Below are positions 40,293-48,556 of a DNA stretch of 64,000 nucleotides, piece by piece. Each line of letters begins with the position of its first letter. Positions within the stretch are counted from its first letter, which is position 1. The notes beneath the pieces were generated by a model. The model saw only the letters and a list, made by a program, of their open reading frames with translations. It was not told where the DNA came from and searched no databases. Made by a program: the position numbers and the translations under genes. The stretch lies in the NCBI GenBank assembly GCA_965220855.1, contig CBDCQY010000001.1, forward strand, positions 1,364,001 through 1,428,000. Direction: 5' to 3'. This DNA is from Bin95 sp965220855. Its GTDB lineage: Bacteria; Pseudomonadota; Alphaproteobacteria; Bin95.

Positions 40293-41510
40293 TCAGTCGG
40301 CGGCGTCCTCGTCGGGGGGCAGGTCGCCGGCGCCCAGCGTGCGGTCCTCGAAGCCGGCCGGAACCTCGCGCCCGCTGTCGGTGAAGGCGCGGCGCACGGC
40401 CTCCACATTGCCTTCCAGCACGCGCAGGCGATTGTCGCGCACGAAGGCGTTGGACGCGTGGAGCATGTCGGTCGAGCCCTGGAAGCGGGGCGCCACATGG
40501 CGGGCGAACAGCTCGTAGCTCTTCATGGTCTGCTCGCGATTGGCCCATTCGTTCGCGCGGAAGAGGATGCCGCCGAAGCCGCCCTGGGAGAGCTCCAGCA
40601 GATATTCGATGCCGCGAATGGCGGTCTCGGGCGAGCCGATCAGCGTGGTGCCCATCTTCACGCCCTCGCGCACCGGGTCGTCGGCCCGGCCCGGCGGGCG
40701 GCCGAGCGTCTGCTCGAAATAGGTCACGGTCTCCAGCCGCTCGCCGGCCTTCACCTGCCGCAGCGCCTCCTCGTCGTCCTCCGCGAGATGCATGTTGACC
40801 ACCACGCGCCAGTCTTGGCGGTCCATGGTCTTGCCATGCTTCGCGGCCTCGTCTTCGGCGATCCGCCATTGCTTCGCCAGCATTTCCGGTCCGCCCGGAA
40901 TGCCCGCGCCAATGGACAGCACGCCGAGCCCGTGCCGGCCCGCCGCCATCATGCCGAAGGGGGTGATGGTGGAGGCGACCGCGATCGGGAAGCGCCCCTC
41001 GGTCCAGGGCGCCAGATGCAGCCGCGCCTCGCGCAGCGTGAACCAGTCGGTCTCCATCGTCACCGGCTCGCCGCAGTCCAGCAGCGCGACGATGGCGTCC
41101 AGCGCCTCGATCATGCGCCGGCGCTGGTCGGTCGGCTTGATGCCCATCATGTAGGCGTCGGTGATCAGCGCGCCCGGCCCGCAGCCCAGCATGGTGCGTC
41201 CCCGGCTCATATGGTCCAGCTGCACGAAGCGCTGCGCCACCAGCAGCGGGTGGTGATAGGGCAGGGAGGTGACGCCGGAGCCGAGCCGGATATGGCGGGT
41301 GCGCTGCAGGGCCGCGCCGATGAAGATCTCGGGCGCGGCGATGATCTCCCAGCCGGCGGAGTGATGCTCGCCGATCCAGGCCTCGTCATAGCCCAGATGG
41401 TCGAGCCACTCGATCAGCTCCAGGTCCCGGTCCATGGCCAGCGTCGGGTTCTCGCCGAGCGCATGGAAGGGGGCGAGGAAGACGCCGAAACTCATGCCGC
41501 GCCGCGCCAT
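40293..41510 (-). CDS. LLM-class flavin-dependent oxidoreductase
   Basis: 405 residues of the bacterial-luciferase-like monooxygenase family. N-terminal MSFGVFLAPFHALGENP, WIGEHHSAGWEIIAAP, RLGSGVTSLPYHHPL and GCGPGALITDA are typical, closest in appearance to limonene 1,2-monooxygenase-like members. These enzymes use reduced FMN supplied by a separate reductase, which is not seen nearby. ATG 41510 follows GGGAGA. The C-terminal about 40 residues (AVRRAFTDSGREVPAGF onward) are an extension beyond the core. Substrate unknown. Confidence 0.88.
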   Translation of the reverse strand: MARRGMSFGVFLAPFHALGENPTLAMDRDLELIEWLDHLGYDEAWIGEHHSAGWEIIAAPEIFIGAALQRTRHIRLGSGVTSLPYHHPLLVAQRFVQLDHMSRGRTMLGCGPGALITDAYMMGIKPTDQRRRMIEALDAIVALLDCGEPVTMETDWFTLREARLHLAPWTEGRFPIAVASTITPFGMMAAGRHGLGVLSIGAGIPGGPEMLAKQWRIAEDEAAKHGKTMDRQDWRVVVNMHLAEDDEEALRQVKAGERLETVTYFEQTLGRPPGRADDPVREGVKMGTTLIGSPETAIRGIEYLLELSQGGFGGILFRANEWANREQTMKSYELFARHVAPRFQGSTDMLHASNAFVRDNRLRVLEGNVEAVRRAFTDSGREVPAGFEDRTLGAGDLPPDEDAAD

Positions 41511-41630
41511 GACGATCTCCCGATATGGCAGGAAAGGGCGTCATCATGCCGCAAACCCACCCCCGACGCCAGCGACGGGAGCGGGGCGCGCGCGCCGGAG
41601 GGTAGCCGCCTCCGAGCGGACACGCCCCGG

Positions 41631-41879
41631 CTATCTGTGGCGTGCGGCGCGCGCAAGCAACAAGCGCAGGTCCTCTCTTGGCGGCCCGGATTTTGCCAGG
41701 GCCATTGCTCTGGATCGCTCCACGTCGTCCAGCACTTCCGCGATCAATCCGGAATCCCCATCCTCAAGCGCCGCTTCGAGAAAAGCCACGACGTCGTCCG
41801 GGTCTTCGAGATAGTCCGCAGGGTCCCACGGACGCGACATCTCCCTTACTGCAGCCGCCAACTCTTTATCTTCATTCAT
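41631..41879 (-). CDS. Truncated antitoxin-like protein (HI1420/HigA-type addiction-module antidote), orphan
   Basis: 82 residues from ATG 41879 with GGAGACGGCT upstream; ATG 41891 is an alternative. WDPADYLEDPDDVVAFLEAA followed by LEDGDSGLIAEVLDDVERSRAMAL matches the N-terminal half of the addiction-module antidote family. In complete members this continues into a helix-turn-helix (GLSRESLYRAL) and a conserved ending; here the match degrades into GPPREDLRLLLARAARHR, so the DNA-binding part is shortened. No RelE/HigB-type toxin gene lies on either side. It may be a decaying antitoxin or a repurposed orphan. Confidence 0.6.
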   Translation of the reverse strand: MNEDKELAAAVREMSRPWDPADYLEDPDDVVAFLEAALEDGDSGLIAEVLDDVERSRAMALAKSGPPREDLRLLLARAARHR

Positions 41880-41906
41880 AGCCGTCTCCATATAGACCCG
41901 CCCAGC

Positions 41907-42743
41907 CTAGCGGACCAGGGTGCGGTGCATGATGCGCTCCTGGGTGCGATCATAGTCGTGGCGGACCATGTGGAGGGCTTGGGCGTTGTCCCAGAGCAGC
42001 ACGTCGCCCGGCCGCCAGCGGTGGCGATAGACGAAGCGCTCCTGCTCGCAATGCGCCGTCAGGCGGGCCATGAGCGCCTGCGAGGCCTCCACGTCCAGGC
42101 CGTCGAAGCGCTCGATGCGGATCGGGTTGAAATAGAGCGCCTTTTGCCCGCTCACCGGATGCGGGCGCACCAGCGGGTGGCGGGCGCTCGGCGCCTCGCG
42201 CGCCTCCTCGGCGGTCATCTTCGCCATACGGCGCGGCGCGAAGCGGCTGTTGTAGATGTGGTGGCCGACCAGCGGCTCCACCTCCCGGCGGGTCGCCTCG
42301 TCGAGCGCCTCATAGGCCGCGCGCTGATTGGTGAAGCTGGTGTCGCCGCCCCGGTCGGGCAGCCGGATGGCGCGCAGCATGGTGCCGCGCGGCGGCTCCG
42401 GCAGGTGGGAGTGGTCGGTGTGCCAGGTGCCGCCCGTATCCAGCGGCTTGCCGTCGCCGAGCGTGTCGCGATGCCGGCTGGAGAGCAGGCGGATCTGCGG
42501 GAAGCCCTCCACCCGATATTCCGGGCGCTGCACCGGCTGCGCCACATTGTCGCCGAAGAGGCCGGCCAGCGCCACGAAGCCCGCCGGGTCGAGCGCCATG
42601 TCGCGGAACACCAGCACCACCCGGTCGGTCCAGGCCTCCTGCAAGCGCCGGCGCGCCGCCGCGTCGCCGCTATGGCGGGCGATGTCCAGCCCCGACACTT
42701 CCGCGCCGATGACGCCCGGCAGGGCGCGAATCTCGAAATCCAT
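41907..42743 (-). CDS. TauD/TfdA-family Fe(II)/2-oxoglutarate dioxygenase
   Basis: 278 residues. Iron-binding HxD is in GGTWHTDHSHL near residue 107, the distal His in DNAQALHMVRHDY near 255, and the 2-oxoglutarate-binding Arg in RIMHRTLVR at the C-terminus. The N-terminal EVSGLDIAR block is typical of TauD. The family hydroxylates sulfonates, phenoxyacetates and many others; the substrate is unknown. It sits 5 bp downstream of the VOC gene, which overlaps the large hydrolase gene, so the three form one leftward transcript. Confidence 0.9.
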   Translation of the reverse strand: MDFEIRALPGVIGAEVSGLDIARHSGDAAARRRLQEAWTDRVVLVFRDMALDPAGFVALAGLFGDNVAQPVQRPEYRVEGFPQIRLLSSRHRDTLGDGKPLDTGGTWHTDHSHLPEPPRGTMLRAIRLPDRGGDTSFTNQRAAYEALDEATRREVEPLVGHHIYNSRFAPRRMAKMTAEEAREAPSARHPLVRPHPVSGQKALYFNPIRIERFDGLDVEASQALMARLTAHCEQERFVYRHRWRPGDVLLWDNAQALHMVRHDYDRTQERIMHRTLVR

Positions 42744-42748
42744 CGCCG

Positions 42749-43567
42749 TCAGCCTCCCCTTGCCTCCGCGCCGTCCTGCAGCAGCAGCATGACGGCGCCG
42801 TTATTGTCGTCTCCGCCGACGAAGGGCCGGCCGTCTGCGGTCTGCCGCACCCGCACGCCGTTTCGCTCCATCAGCCCAACGGCCCGCCCGAGATCGGCGA
42901 AGGCGACCGCATGGCCGGCCATGCAGGACAGGCCGGGCGGCCGCTCGCCCGGAAAGAGCGTCCCGAACGCCTCGGGGGCGAGCGCGCGCCAACCCTCCGC
43001 GTCTGCGCCCAGCGCCCGCAGCCGGTCGGCGAGCGCCTCCGCCCGGTCGGAGACGAAGAAGCAGTGCGAGAGCGCCGCCGCGCCGTTCGGGTGGTCCAGC
43101 AGTTCCGGCAGCCAGAGCAGCTCCGGCGTCTCGTGCTCGATGACGATGATGCGGCCCTCGGGCCAGGCGGCGTCCTTCGAGAAGATGTTGCGAAAGCGCA
43201 TCTCCCCGGCGGGCGTCAGGCGCGCGCGCTGCGCCGGCGGCGCGAAGCCGAGCGCGGCCAGTCCGGGCCAGGCGCCGTCCGCCGAAGCGCAGCGAAAGGC
43301 CGCGATATGCATGCCCTCATGCCGGGCCATATAGCCCGCCCAGGGGTTGAAGCGCTCCGGCGCGCGGAGGCCGATCAGCTCCAGATAGCCCCGCCGGAAG
43401 AGCGCGCAGCGATTGGCGGTGGCCCAGGGCCGCATTCCGCTTTCTCCCGGAACCGCGCCCTGCTGCGGCGTTTCCGGCGAGAGGCGGAAGCCGAGCCGCG
43501 CCCAGGTCTCCGCGCCCGCGTCGAGATCGGCGCGCATCTGCCCGGTATGATCGAGCGGGAAGCTCAC
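42749..43567 (-). CDS. VOC/glyoxalase-like domain protein
   Basis: 272 residues, two vicinal-oxygen-chelate modules. It begins FPLDHTGQMRADLDAGAETWARLGF, continues ANRCALFRRGYLELIGL and has a second half LSHCFFVSDRAEALADRLR ending VAFADLGRAVGLMERNGVRV. The pattern is the Glyoxalase_3-like group with an N-terminal metal-ligand His (LDHTG). GTG 43567 overlaps the stop of the large hydrolase. Catalytic role unknown; dioxygenase, isomerase or resistance-protein activities exist in the superfamily. Confidence 0.75.
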   Translation of the reverse strand: MSFPLDHTGQMRADLDAGAETWARLGFRLSPETPQQGAVPGESGMRPWATANRCALFRRGYLELIGLRAPERFNPWAGYMARHEGMHIAAFRCASADGAWPGLAALGFAPPAQRARLTPAGEMRFRNIFSKDAAWPEGRIIVIEHETPELLWLPELLDHPNGAAALSHCFFVSDRAEALADRLRALGADAEGWRALAPEAFGTLFPGERPPGLSCMAGHAVAFADLGRAVGLMERNGVRVRQTADGRPFVGGDDNNGAVMLLLQDGAEARGG

Positions 43568-45570
43568 GGCAGCCGCACATCGGTGAGCGGCCGGCCCCAG
43601 TCCTCCGCCCGCGCCAGCACGCGCGGCAGATCCTCCTCCAGCATGAAGCCCGCGGCGATGAGCTTGCGGGCCGCCGCCTCGACGGCGCGGAGATAGCCCG
43701 CCGCATCGCCGTAGCGCTCCAGCAGCGAAGCGCGCGGATCGCCCGTGGCGGCGCGCTCCTCGGGCGTGTCGGGGAAGGGGATGTAGCCGCCGGAGAACTC
43801 ATGCATGGCGCCGCCGGCAAACTCGCGCCGGCGCAGGTTCCAGCCGGTGAAGCTGCCGACCGGGGCCGCCACCATCGGGGCCAGCACGCCCGAGGTCTCG
43901 TTGCCGTCGGCATCGACGGCCGGCACCAGCACCGGATAGCCCGCCTCCGCCAGCACGTCCGGCGGCTCCTTGTCGAGAATGCCCTCGTCTTCGCGCGGGC
44001 CGAAATCGAGCGCCGGCATGAGGTTGGGCGATTGCGGAACCGCGACGCCGGGGATCGCGGGAAACTGCCGCCGCCACGCCTCGTACTCCACCAGCGTGCC
44101 GTCGTCCGCGCGCGGATGGCGGCTCGCCGGCGGCGGCGCGCCCTCGCTGGCCCAGCGGTCGAGCGCGTCCAGCAGGGCGCGGAACAGCATCGAGGTCTGG
44201 GCGACATTCAGCCATTGCTGGCAGACGGCGCGGCGCGGGAGCTTCTGATTCGGGTCGGAGCCGTGCTGCGCGCCGGCCCAGTGATAGATGCGCACGCCTT
44301 CCGGCTCCGGCAGGTCGCGGCCTTCGCAATCGGTGTGCACGAGCGAGCCGCGCCGCTGCCAATATTCGGTCGCGGTCTGGGTGTGCAGGATGAGCGGGTC
44401 GGTCTCCGGGCGCTTCAGGATGGCGTCGCTCCGCCCGCTCCAGGGGTCCCGGCACGGCGCGTAGGCGAAGGGGAAGCGGTCGGCGGGCGCGTAATGGTCC
44501 TCATGTTGCTGGCCGCCGGAGACCACGGCGTTGGCGAAGCGCTGGTTGAGCCACTTGCCGCCGGCCCCGGAGACATGCGGCATCAGCCCGTCGAACACGC
44601 GCCGCCCGGCGGCGTCGGCGTTGAAGCCCCGCCAGACGAAATCCCGGATCGCGCGCCCGGTCTGCGAGCGCCCGTAGCCATAGGCGCGGTCGATGCCGCC
44701 GAGCGGATTGCCAACCCCTTCCTCATAGCGCAGGAAGCTCACCAGATCGCGCACCGCGACATGTCCGAGGCCCATCACCAGCGGGTCGCGGCCCTCATAG
44801 ACCAGCTCGTAGATCCAGCCGGGGCGGAAGCCCTCGGGCAGGTGGATGTGGCTGTCCGAGGGCACGATCGCCCGGTTGGGCCCGAGACCGTCCAGGCCGC
44901 CGCCGGACTCGATGCGCGCGAAGGACCAGGCCTCCGGCGCGACCGGCTGGCGTTCGGCGTCGGCATAGGCGCGCACGGTCAGCCGGGCCTTGCTCGTGTC
45001 GAGCGACACGGTCGGGTGCGAGCGCGTCGAGCCGCGTCCGCTGAGCGGCAGGCAGGTTACGCCCGGCTCGTCGGCGATGAACTCGGTGCGCACCGGGCCG
45101 GTCACCGGCGCCTCGCCATGGCGCGCGACCGGCAGGTCGAGCAGCAGCCGCCCGTCGCCCGGCAGCAGGTCGCCCTGCCAGGCGCCGAATACCATCGTAT
45201 AGCCGCGCCGGAAGAGGAAGCCGTTGCCGGCATGGGCGCCGGAGGCGGGGTCGTTGCTGTGCTCCGCGTCGCAGAAATATTGCAGCGCGCGCATATTGCC
45301 GCGATTGCCCCAGTCGAACAGCAGGCGGCGATTGCCGAGCGCGGGGTCAGCCGGCTGGAGGATGAAGACATCGGCGCCGAACGCGATCCGGCCCTCGCCG
45401 TCGCGCGGCGCAAGCGCGATGTCGGTGACGCCCGCCTGGGCCGTGGCCAGCGGATCGACCCGGTAATGCGCCCGCGCCCGGAGGCGCTCATAAGCGCCGG
45501 TGGCGCCGAAAGGCTCGCCGTCGGCGAACGGCCGGCGGTCGAGGATTTCCAGTCGAACGGCGTTGCTCAT
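43564..45570 (-). CDS. Large alpha/beta-hydrolase-domain protein
   Basis: 668 residues. The N-terminal beta-rich region (RLEILDRRPFADGEPFGATG) leads to an alpha/beta-hydrolase-type core with nucleophile-like YGYGRSQTGRAIRDF near residue 296 and VVSGGQQHEDH near 350. This matches the secreted or cytosolic alpha/beta-hydrolase-domain group (Pfam Abhydrolase_10 type) common in soil and marine Proteobacteria. No signal peptide is seen, so it is probably cytoplasmic. It heads the leftward group with the VOC protein and TauD-type dioxygenase, divergent from a crotonase. Function unknown. Confidence 0.75.
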   Translation of the reverse strand: MSNAVRLEILDRRPFADGEPFGATGAYERLRARAHYRVDPLATAQAGVTDIALAPRDGEGRIAFGADVFILQPADPALGNRRLLFDWGNRGNMRALQYFCDAEHSNDPASGAHAGNGFLFRRGYTMVFGAWQGDLLPGDGRLLLDLPVARHGEAPVTGPVRTEFIADEPGVTCLPLSGRGSTRSHPTVSLDTSKARLTVRAYADAERQPVAPEAWSFARIESGGGLDGLGPNRAIVPSDSHIHLPEGFRPGWIYELVYEGRDPLVMGLGHVAVRDLVSFLRYEEGVGNPLGGIDRAYGYGRSQTGRAIRDFVWRGFNADAAGRRVFDGLMPHVSGAGGKWLNQRFANAVVSGGQQHEDHYAPADRFPFAYAPCRDPWSGRSDAILKRPETDPLILHTQTATEYWQRRGSLVHTDCEGRDLPEPEGVRIYHWAGAQHGSDPNQKLPRRAVCQQWLNVAQTSMLFRALLDALDRWASEGAPPPASRHPRADDGTLVEYEAWRRQFPAIPGVAVPQSPNLMPALDFGPREDEGILDKEPPDVLAEAGYPVLVPAVDADGNETSGVLAPMVAAPVGSFTGWNLRRREFAGGAMHEFSGGYIPFPDTPEERAATGDPRASLLERYGDAAGYLRAVEAAARKLIAAGFMLEEDLPRVLARAEDWGRPLTDVRLP

Positions 45571-45638
45571 CGCCAGCAGGCCCCAACTCCATAAGCGAAG
45601 GGGCTAGAATAGTCGCTCTCTCCGGGAGGTCGAAAGCC

Positions 45639-46397
45639 ATGACCGAATCCGTCGTGCTGACCGAGCAGCAGGGCCCTGTGCGCCATATCGTGCTGAACCG
45701 TCCCGAGGCGCTGAACGCGATCAGCGACGCCATGGTGGCCGAGCTCGGCGCGGCCTTCCGCGCCGCCAACGCCGACGGCGCAACGCGCGCCATCGTCTTT
45801 CGCGGCGCCGGGCGGGCGTTTTGCGCCGGGGCCGACCTCAAGGCGCGCCGGCTGGCGGCGAGCGAGGCCGAGGCGCGCTCGCGCGCGCAGGCGATCCAGG
45901 ATGTCACGCGCGCCATCGTCTTCGGCGATGCGCCGGTGGTCGGCGCGATCCATGGCTGGGCGGTCGGCGGCGGCTTCGAATGGGCGCTCAATTGCGACTT
46001 TCCGATCTGGGCCGAGAGCGCGCGCGGCTTCTTCCCGGAAGTCTCCTGGGGGCTGTTCGTCACCGGCGGCGTCTCGGCCATCCTGCCGGGCCTGATCGGG
46101 CTGCAGAAAACGAAGGAGATGCTGCTGCTGGGCGAGCGCTATAGCGCGGGCGACCTGCGCGAACTGGGCGTCGCCTGGCGGGTGGCGGCGGACGAGGCGC
46201 TGCTGGAGGAGGCAGAGGCGCTGGCCGAGAAGCTGGCGGACCTGCCGGCGCGCGCCGTGCGCGACATGAAGCGCACGCTCAACCGCGCCGCCTATGGCGA
46301 CATCGCGGACGCGCTGGAGCGCGAGGTGGAGGCGGTAGTGCGCTCCTACAACGATCCCGAGACCTTCGAGCGCACGGCCGCCTTCAGCGACCGCTGA
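45639..46397 (+). CDS. Enoyl-CoA hydratase/isomerase (crotonase) family protein
   Basis: 252 residues. Crotonase blocks AFCAGADLKARR near residue 60 and GWAVGGGFEWALNCD near 108 form the oxyanion hole; the second acidic position falls in FFPEVSWGLFVTGG. Because the surrounding sequence differs from true hydratases (LFVTGG instead of GxGG-TQRL), the reaction may be another crotonase chemistry such as isomerisation or hydrolysis. ATG 45639 with GGGAGG upstream. Its last 14 bases overlap the convergent mmcB gene. Confidence 0.85.
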   Translation: MTESVVLTEQQGPVRHIVLNRPEALNAISDAMVAELGAAFRAANADGATRAIVFRGAGRAFCAGADLKARRLAASEAEARSRAQAIQDVTRAIVFGDAPVVGAIHGWAVGGGFEWALNCDFPIWAESARGFFPEVSWGLFVTGGVSAILPGLIGLQKTKEMLLLGERYSAGDLRELGVAWRVAADEALLEEAEALAEKLADLPARAVRDMKRTLNRAAYGDIADALEREVEAVVRSYNDPETFERTAAFSDR

Positions 46398-46821
46398 ACG
46401 CGCTGTCGGGATCGGTCAGCGCCTGCAGGCGCAGGCTGGCCACGCGTCCGAAGCGGGTGATGAGCGACTTGCGCCGGGCCGGGTCGAGCCGCCCGCCCGC
46501 CGGCTCGCGCAATAGCGCCGCGCCGAAGCCGTCGGCCACCATCAGGCCGCAGCTTGCCGGAATCAGATGCCTCGGAAAGCCGTCCGGGACGGCGAAATAG
46601 AACGCGTCGCAATAGTCCAGATATTCGGTCCACTTGGCGTCGGCGCGGTAGTCGGCCTCGGAGGACTTCACCTCCACCACGGCGATCCGCCCGTTCTCGC
46701 CGAGCGCGATCACATCCACCCGGCGGCGGTTGCGCAAGGTGAACTCGGTCAGCACGCCATAGCCGCCGCTGCGCAGGAAGCGGCAGACGCCGCGCGCCAG
46801 GATTGCGCCATTGTTCGTCAT
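46384..46821 (-). CDS. mmcB: MmcB-family DNA repair protein
   Basis: 145 residues. A PD-(D/E)xK nuclease-like core is visible: Asp 36 in RRRVDVIAL and Glu 50/Lys 52 in VVEVKSSEADYRAD, followed by DAFYFAVPDGFP and LMVADGFGAALLREP. These blocks match MmcB of Caulobacter, an SOS-induced protein reported to contribute to survival of mitomycin C damage. The start codon lies inside a GTTC-N7-GTTC LexA box (46813-46827). The gene begins 4 bases after the mutY stop on the same strand, so it can be expressed from mutY transcription and possibly from its own SOS promoter. Confidence 0.9.
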   Translation of the reverse strand: MTNNGAILARGVCRFLRSGGYGVLTEFTLRNRRRVDVIALGENGRIAVVEVKSSEADYRADAKWTEYLDYCDAFYFAVPDGFPRHLIPASCGLMVADGFGAALLREPAGGRLDPARRKSLITRFGRVASLRLQALTDPDSAFSGR

Positions 46822-46827
46822 TTGTTC
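46813..46827. promoter_or_regulatory. LexA (SOS) box GTTC-N7-GTTC
   Basis: GTTCGTCATTTGTTC is an exact match to the alphaproteobacterial LexA consensus of two direct GTTC half-sites 7 bases apart. It spans the mmcB start codon and the mutY stop codon. Position over the start is unusual; repression would work by blocking a short-leader promoter or passing polymerase. Confidence 0.75.
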
Positions 46828-47896
46828 AGATTAGCCGCTCCCGGGCGGCGAGCGCAAGCCGCACGACCTTCTTCATCGCCGTCGGCAGCGCATAGCGGTC
46901 CAGCCGGTCGATCGGCGCCCAGAGGCAATGCTCGGGCGGCGGCCCGGCGGCCGCGCCGGCGCGCAGCTCCAACTCCAGGATGAAATGGGTGAAGCCGTGG
47001 CGCATCACGGCGTCGAGCGGCCGCCAGGCCCCGGCCATGGGCGGCTCTTCGGGCGGCGCGCCGGTCTCGACCCAGGGGCCGGAGGGCACCTCCATCATGC
47101 CGCCGAGCAGGCCCCGCTCCGGCCGGCGGCGCAGCAGCACGCGGCCGGCGCCGTCCTCCGTCCACCAGGCGATGCCGCGCCGCACCGGGCGGGGCGGCTT
47201 GGCCGCCTTCGCCGGCAGGCGTTCGGCGATTCCGGCCGCCCGGCCGCGGCAGGCGTCCGTCCAGGGGCAGGCGTCGCAGCGGGGCGCGCGCGGCAGGCAG
47301 ACGGTCGCGCCCAGGTCCATGACCGCCTGGGCGTAGTCGCCGGGCCGGCGGTCGGGCGTCAGGCCGGCGGCGGCGCGGCGAATCTCCGCCTTCGCGGCCG
47401 GCAGCGGCGTTTCGATGGCGAACAGGCGCGCCATCACCCGCTCGACATTGCCGTCCACCGCGACGGCCTTGCGGTCATGGGCGATGGCGGCGATCGCGGC
47501 AGCCGAATAGGCCCCGATGCCCGGCAGCGCCCGCAGGCCGGCCTCGTCCTCGGGCAGCCGCCCGCCATGGCGCTCCGCGATCTGCCGCGCGGCGGCGTGC
47601 AGATTGCGCGCGCGGGCGTAGTAGCCGAGCCCCTGCCACTCGCCCAGCACCTCGTCCAGCGAGGCCGCCGCCAGCGCTTCGACCGTCGGCCAGCGCGCGA
47701 CGAAGCGCTCGAAATAGGGGCCGACGACCGCCGCGCCGGTCTGTTGCAGCATGATCTCGCTGAGCCAGACCCGATAGGGCGGGGCGCGCTCCCCCGGCGG
47801 CGCGCGCCAGGGCAGCGTGCGGCGATGGACGTCGTACCAGGCCAGCAATGCCTCCGCTTTCGGCTCCAGGGCAGGCTCCTTTCCGGCGCGCCGCAA
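46826..47896 (-). CDS. mutY: A/G-specific adenine DNA glycosylase
   Basis: Removes adenine opposite 8-oxoguanine. 356 residues. N-terminal WYDVHRRTLPWRAPPG and VWLSEIMLQQTGAAVV carry the catalytic Glu; the helix-hairpin-helix GLRALPGIGAYSAAAI contains the motif before the catalytic Asp (VDGNVERVMARLF). The 4Fe-4S cysteines are CLPRAPRCDACPWTDAC (C-x6-C-x2-C-x5-C). A C-terminal Nudix-like domain recognises 8-oxoG. The start is uncertain: TTG 47896 is taken, but a CTG after AAGGAG about 30 bases inside is also well placed. Divergent from the DUF721 gene. Confidence 0.93.
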   Translation of the reverse strand: MRRAGKEPALEPKAEALLAWYDVHRRTLPWRAPPGERAPPYRVWLSEIMLQQTGAAVVGPYFERFVARWPTVEALAAASLDEVLGEWQGLGYYARARNLHAAARQIAERHGGRLPEDEAGLRALPGIGAYSAAAIAAIAHDRKAVAVDGNVERVMARLFAIETPLPAAKAEIRRAAAGLTPDRRPGDYAQAVMDLGATVCLPRAPRCDACPWTDACRGRAAGIAERLPAKAAKPPRPVRRGIAWWTEDGAGRVLLRRRPERGLLGGMMEVPSGPWVETGAPPEEPPMAGAWRPLDAVMRHGFTHFILELELRAGAAAGPPPEHCLWAPIDRLDRYALPTAMKKVVRLALAARERLI

Positions 47897-48006
47897 CGGG
47901 TCCGGGCCAGTATGTCAGAAAGCGCCCGGACGAGGCGGCATTCCGTCGTCGCCCCGGCGGGGCGCGCGCCCTATGCTCGGCTGTGAGGGGCGGGCGAGCG
48001 AGGACC

Positions 48007-48450
48007 ATGGCGAGACGGGCGAGGAAGCGCGGCGGCGGGCTGCGGGCCGTGGGCGCGGCGATCGAGAGCGGGCTCGGCGGGCGCGGCTTTCCCGCGCCGC
48101 GCCTGCTGATGCGCTGGGAGGGCGTGGTCGGCGGCGAGATCGCGGCCTGGACGCAGCCCGAGCGACTCGTCCGTGGCACGCTGCATCTGCGCGTCGCCTC
48201 CGGCTGGGCGCCCTATATCCAGCATCAGGCGCCGCAGATCTGCGAGCGCGTCAACGCCTTTCTCGGCCGCCGGGCGGTGGCGCGTCTGGCGCTCCGGCAG
48301 GGCCGTCTGGCGGCGCCGCCGACCCGGCCGCGGCTCGCGGCTCCGGGCGAACCGGTCGCGGTCTCCGGCGTCGGCGATCCGCAACTGCGCGCCGCGCTGG
48401 CCCGGCTCGGCGGCGCCGTCCGGGCGGCGGAGCGGCCGGGCGTCTGTTGA
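48007..48450 (+). CDS. DUF721 (DciA-like) protein
   Basis: 147 residues. RWEGVVGGEIAAWTQPERLVRGTLHLRVASGWAPYIQHQAPQICERVNAFLG is the DUF721/DciA domain, a KH-like fold; members act as replicative-helicase (DnaB) operators in bacteria lacking DnaC. The C-terminal 45 residues are Pro/Ala/Arg-rich and probably disordered. ATG 48007 with GAGG upstream is used, though the frame is open further. The mutY-DUF721-DsbA order is conserved in alphaproteobacteria, which supports the call. Confidence 0.8.
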   Translation: MARRARKRGGGLRAVGAAIESGLGGRGFPAPRLLMRWEGVVGGEIAAWTQPERLVRGTLHLRVASGWAPYIQHQAPQICERVNAFLGRRAVARLALRQGRLAAPPTRPRLAAPGEPVAVSGVGDPQLRAALARLGGAVRAAERPGVC

Positions 48451-48499
48451 AAACACCGGCATGACGCAGAAAATAAAGCGACCTGAGAGGCCGATGGCC

Positions 48500-48529
48500 T
48501 TGTTCACGCCTTACTTTCGCGGCTAGATT
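48500..48529 (+). promoter_or_regulatory. Candidate promoter of the DsbA-like gene
   Basis: TTGTTC and TAGATT are spaced 18 bases, about 28 bases before ATG 48557. It lies in a 106-bp gap that is AT-richer than its surroundings. Confidence 0.4.
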
Positions 48530-48556
48530 ACAACATGTTGCGTTGAGGGCGGGCCG

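Noticed and set aside
40458..43334. A plus-strand open frame of about 958 codons opposite the LLM, antitoxin-like, TauD and VOC genes
   Set aside because: The minus-strand genes have intact motifs and ribosome sites; the plus frame is low-complexity His/Arg/Gly sequence.
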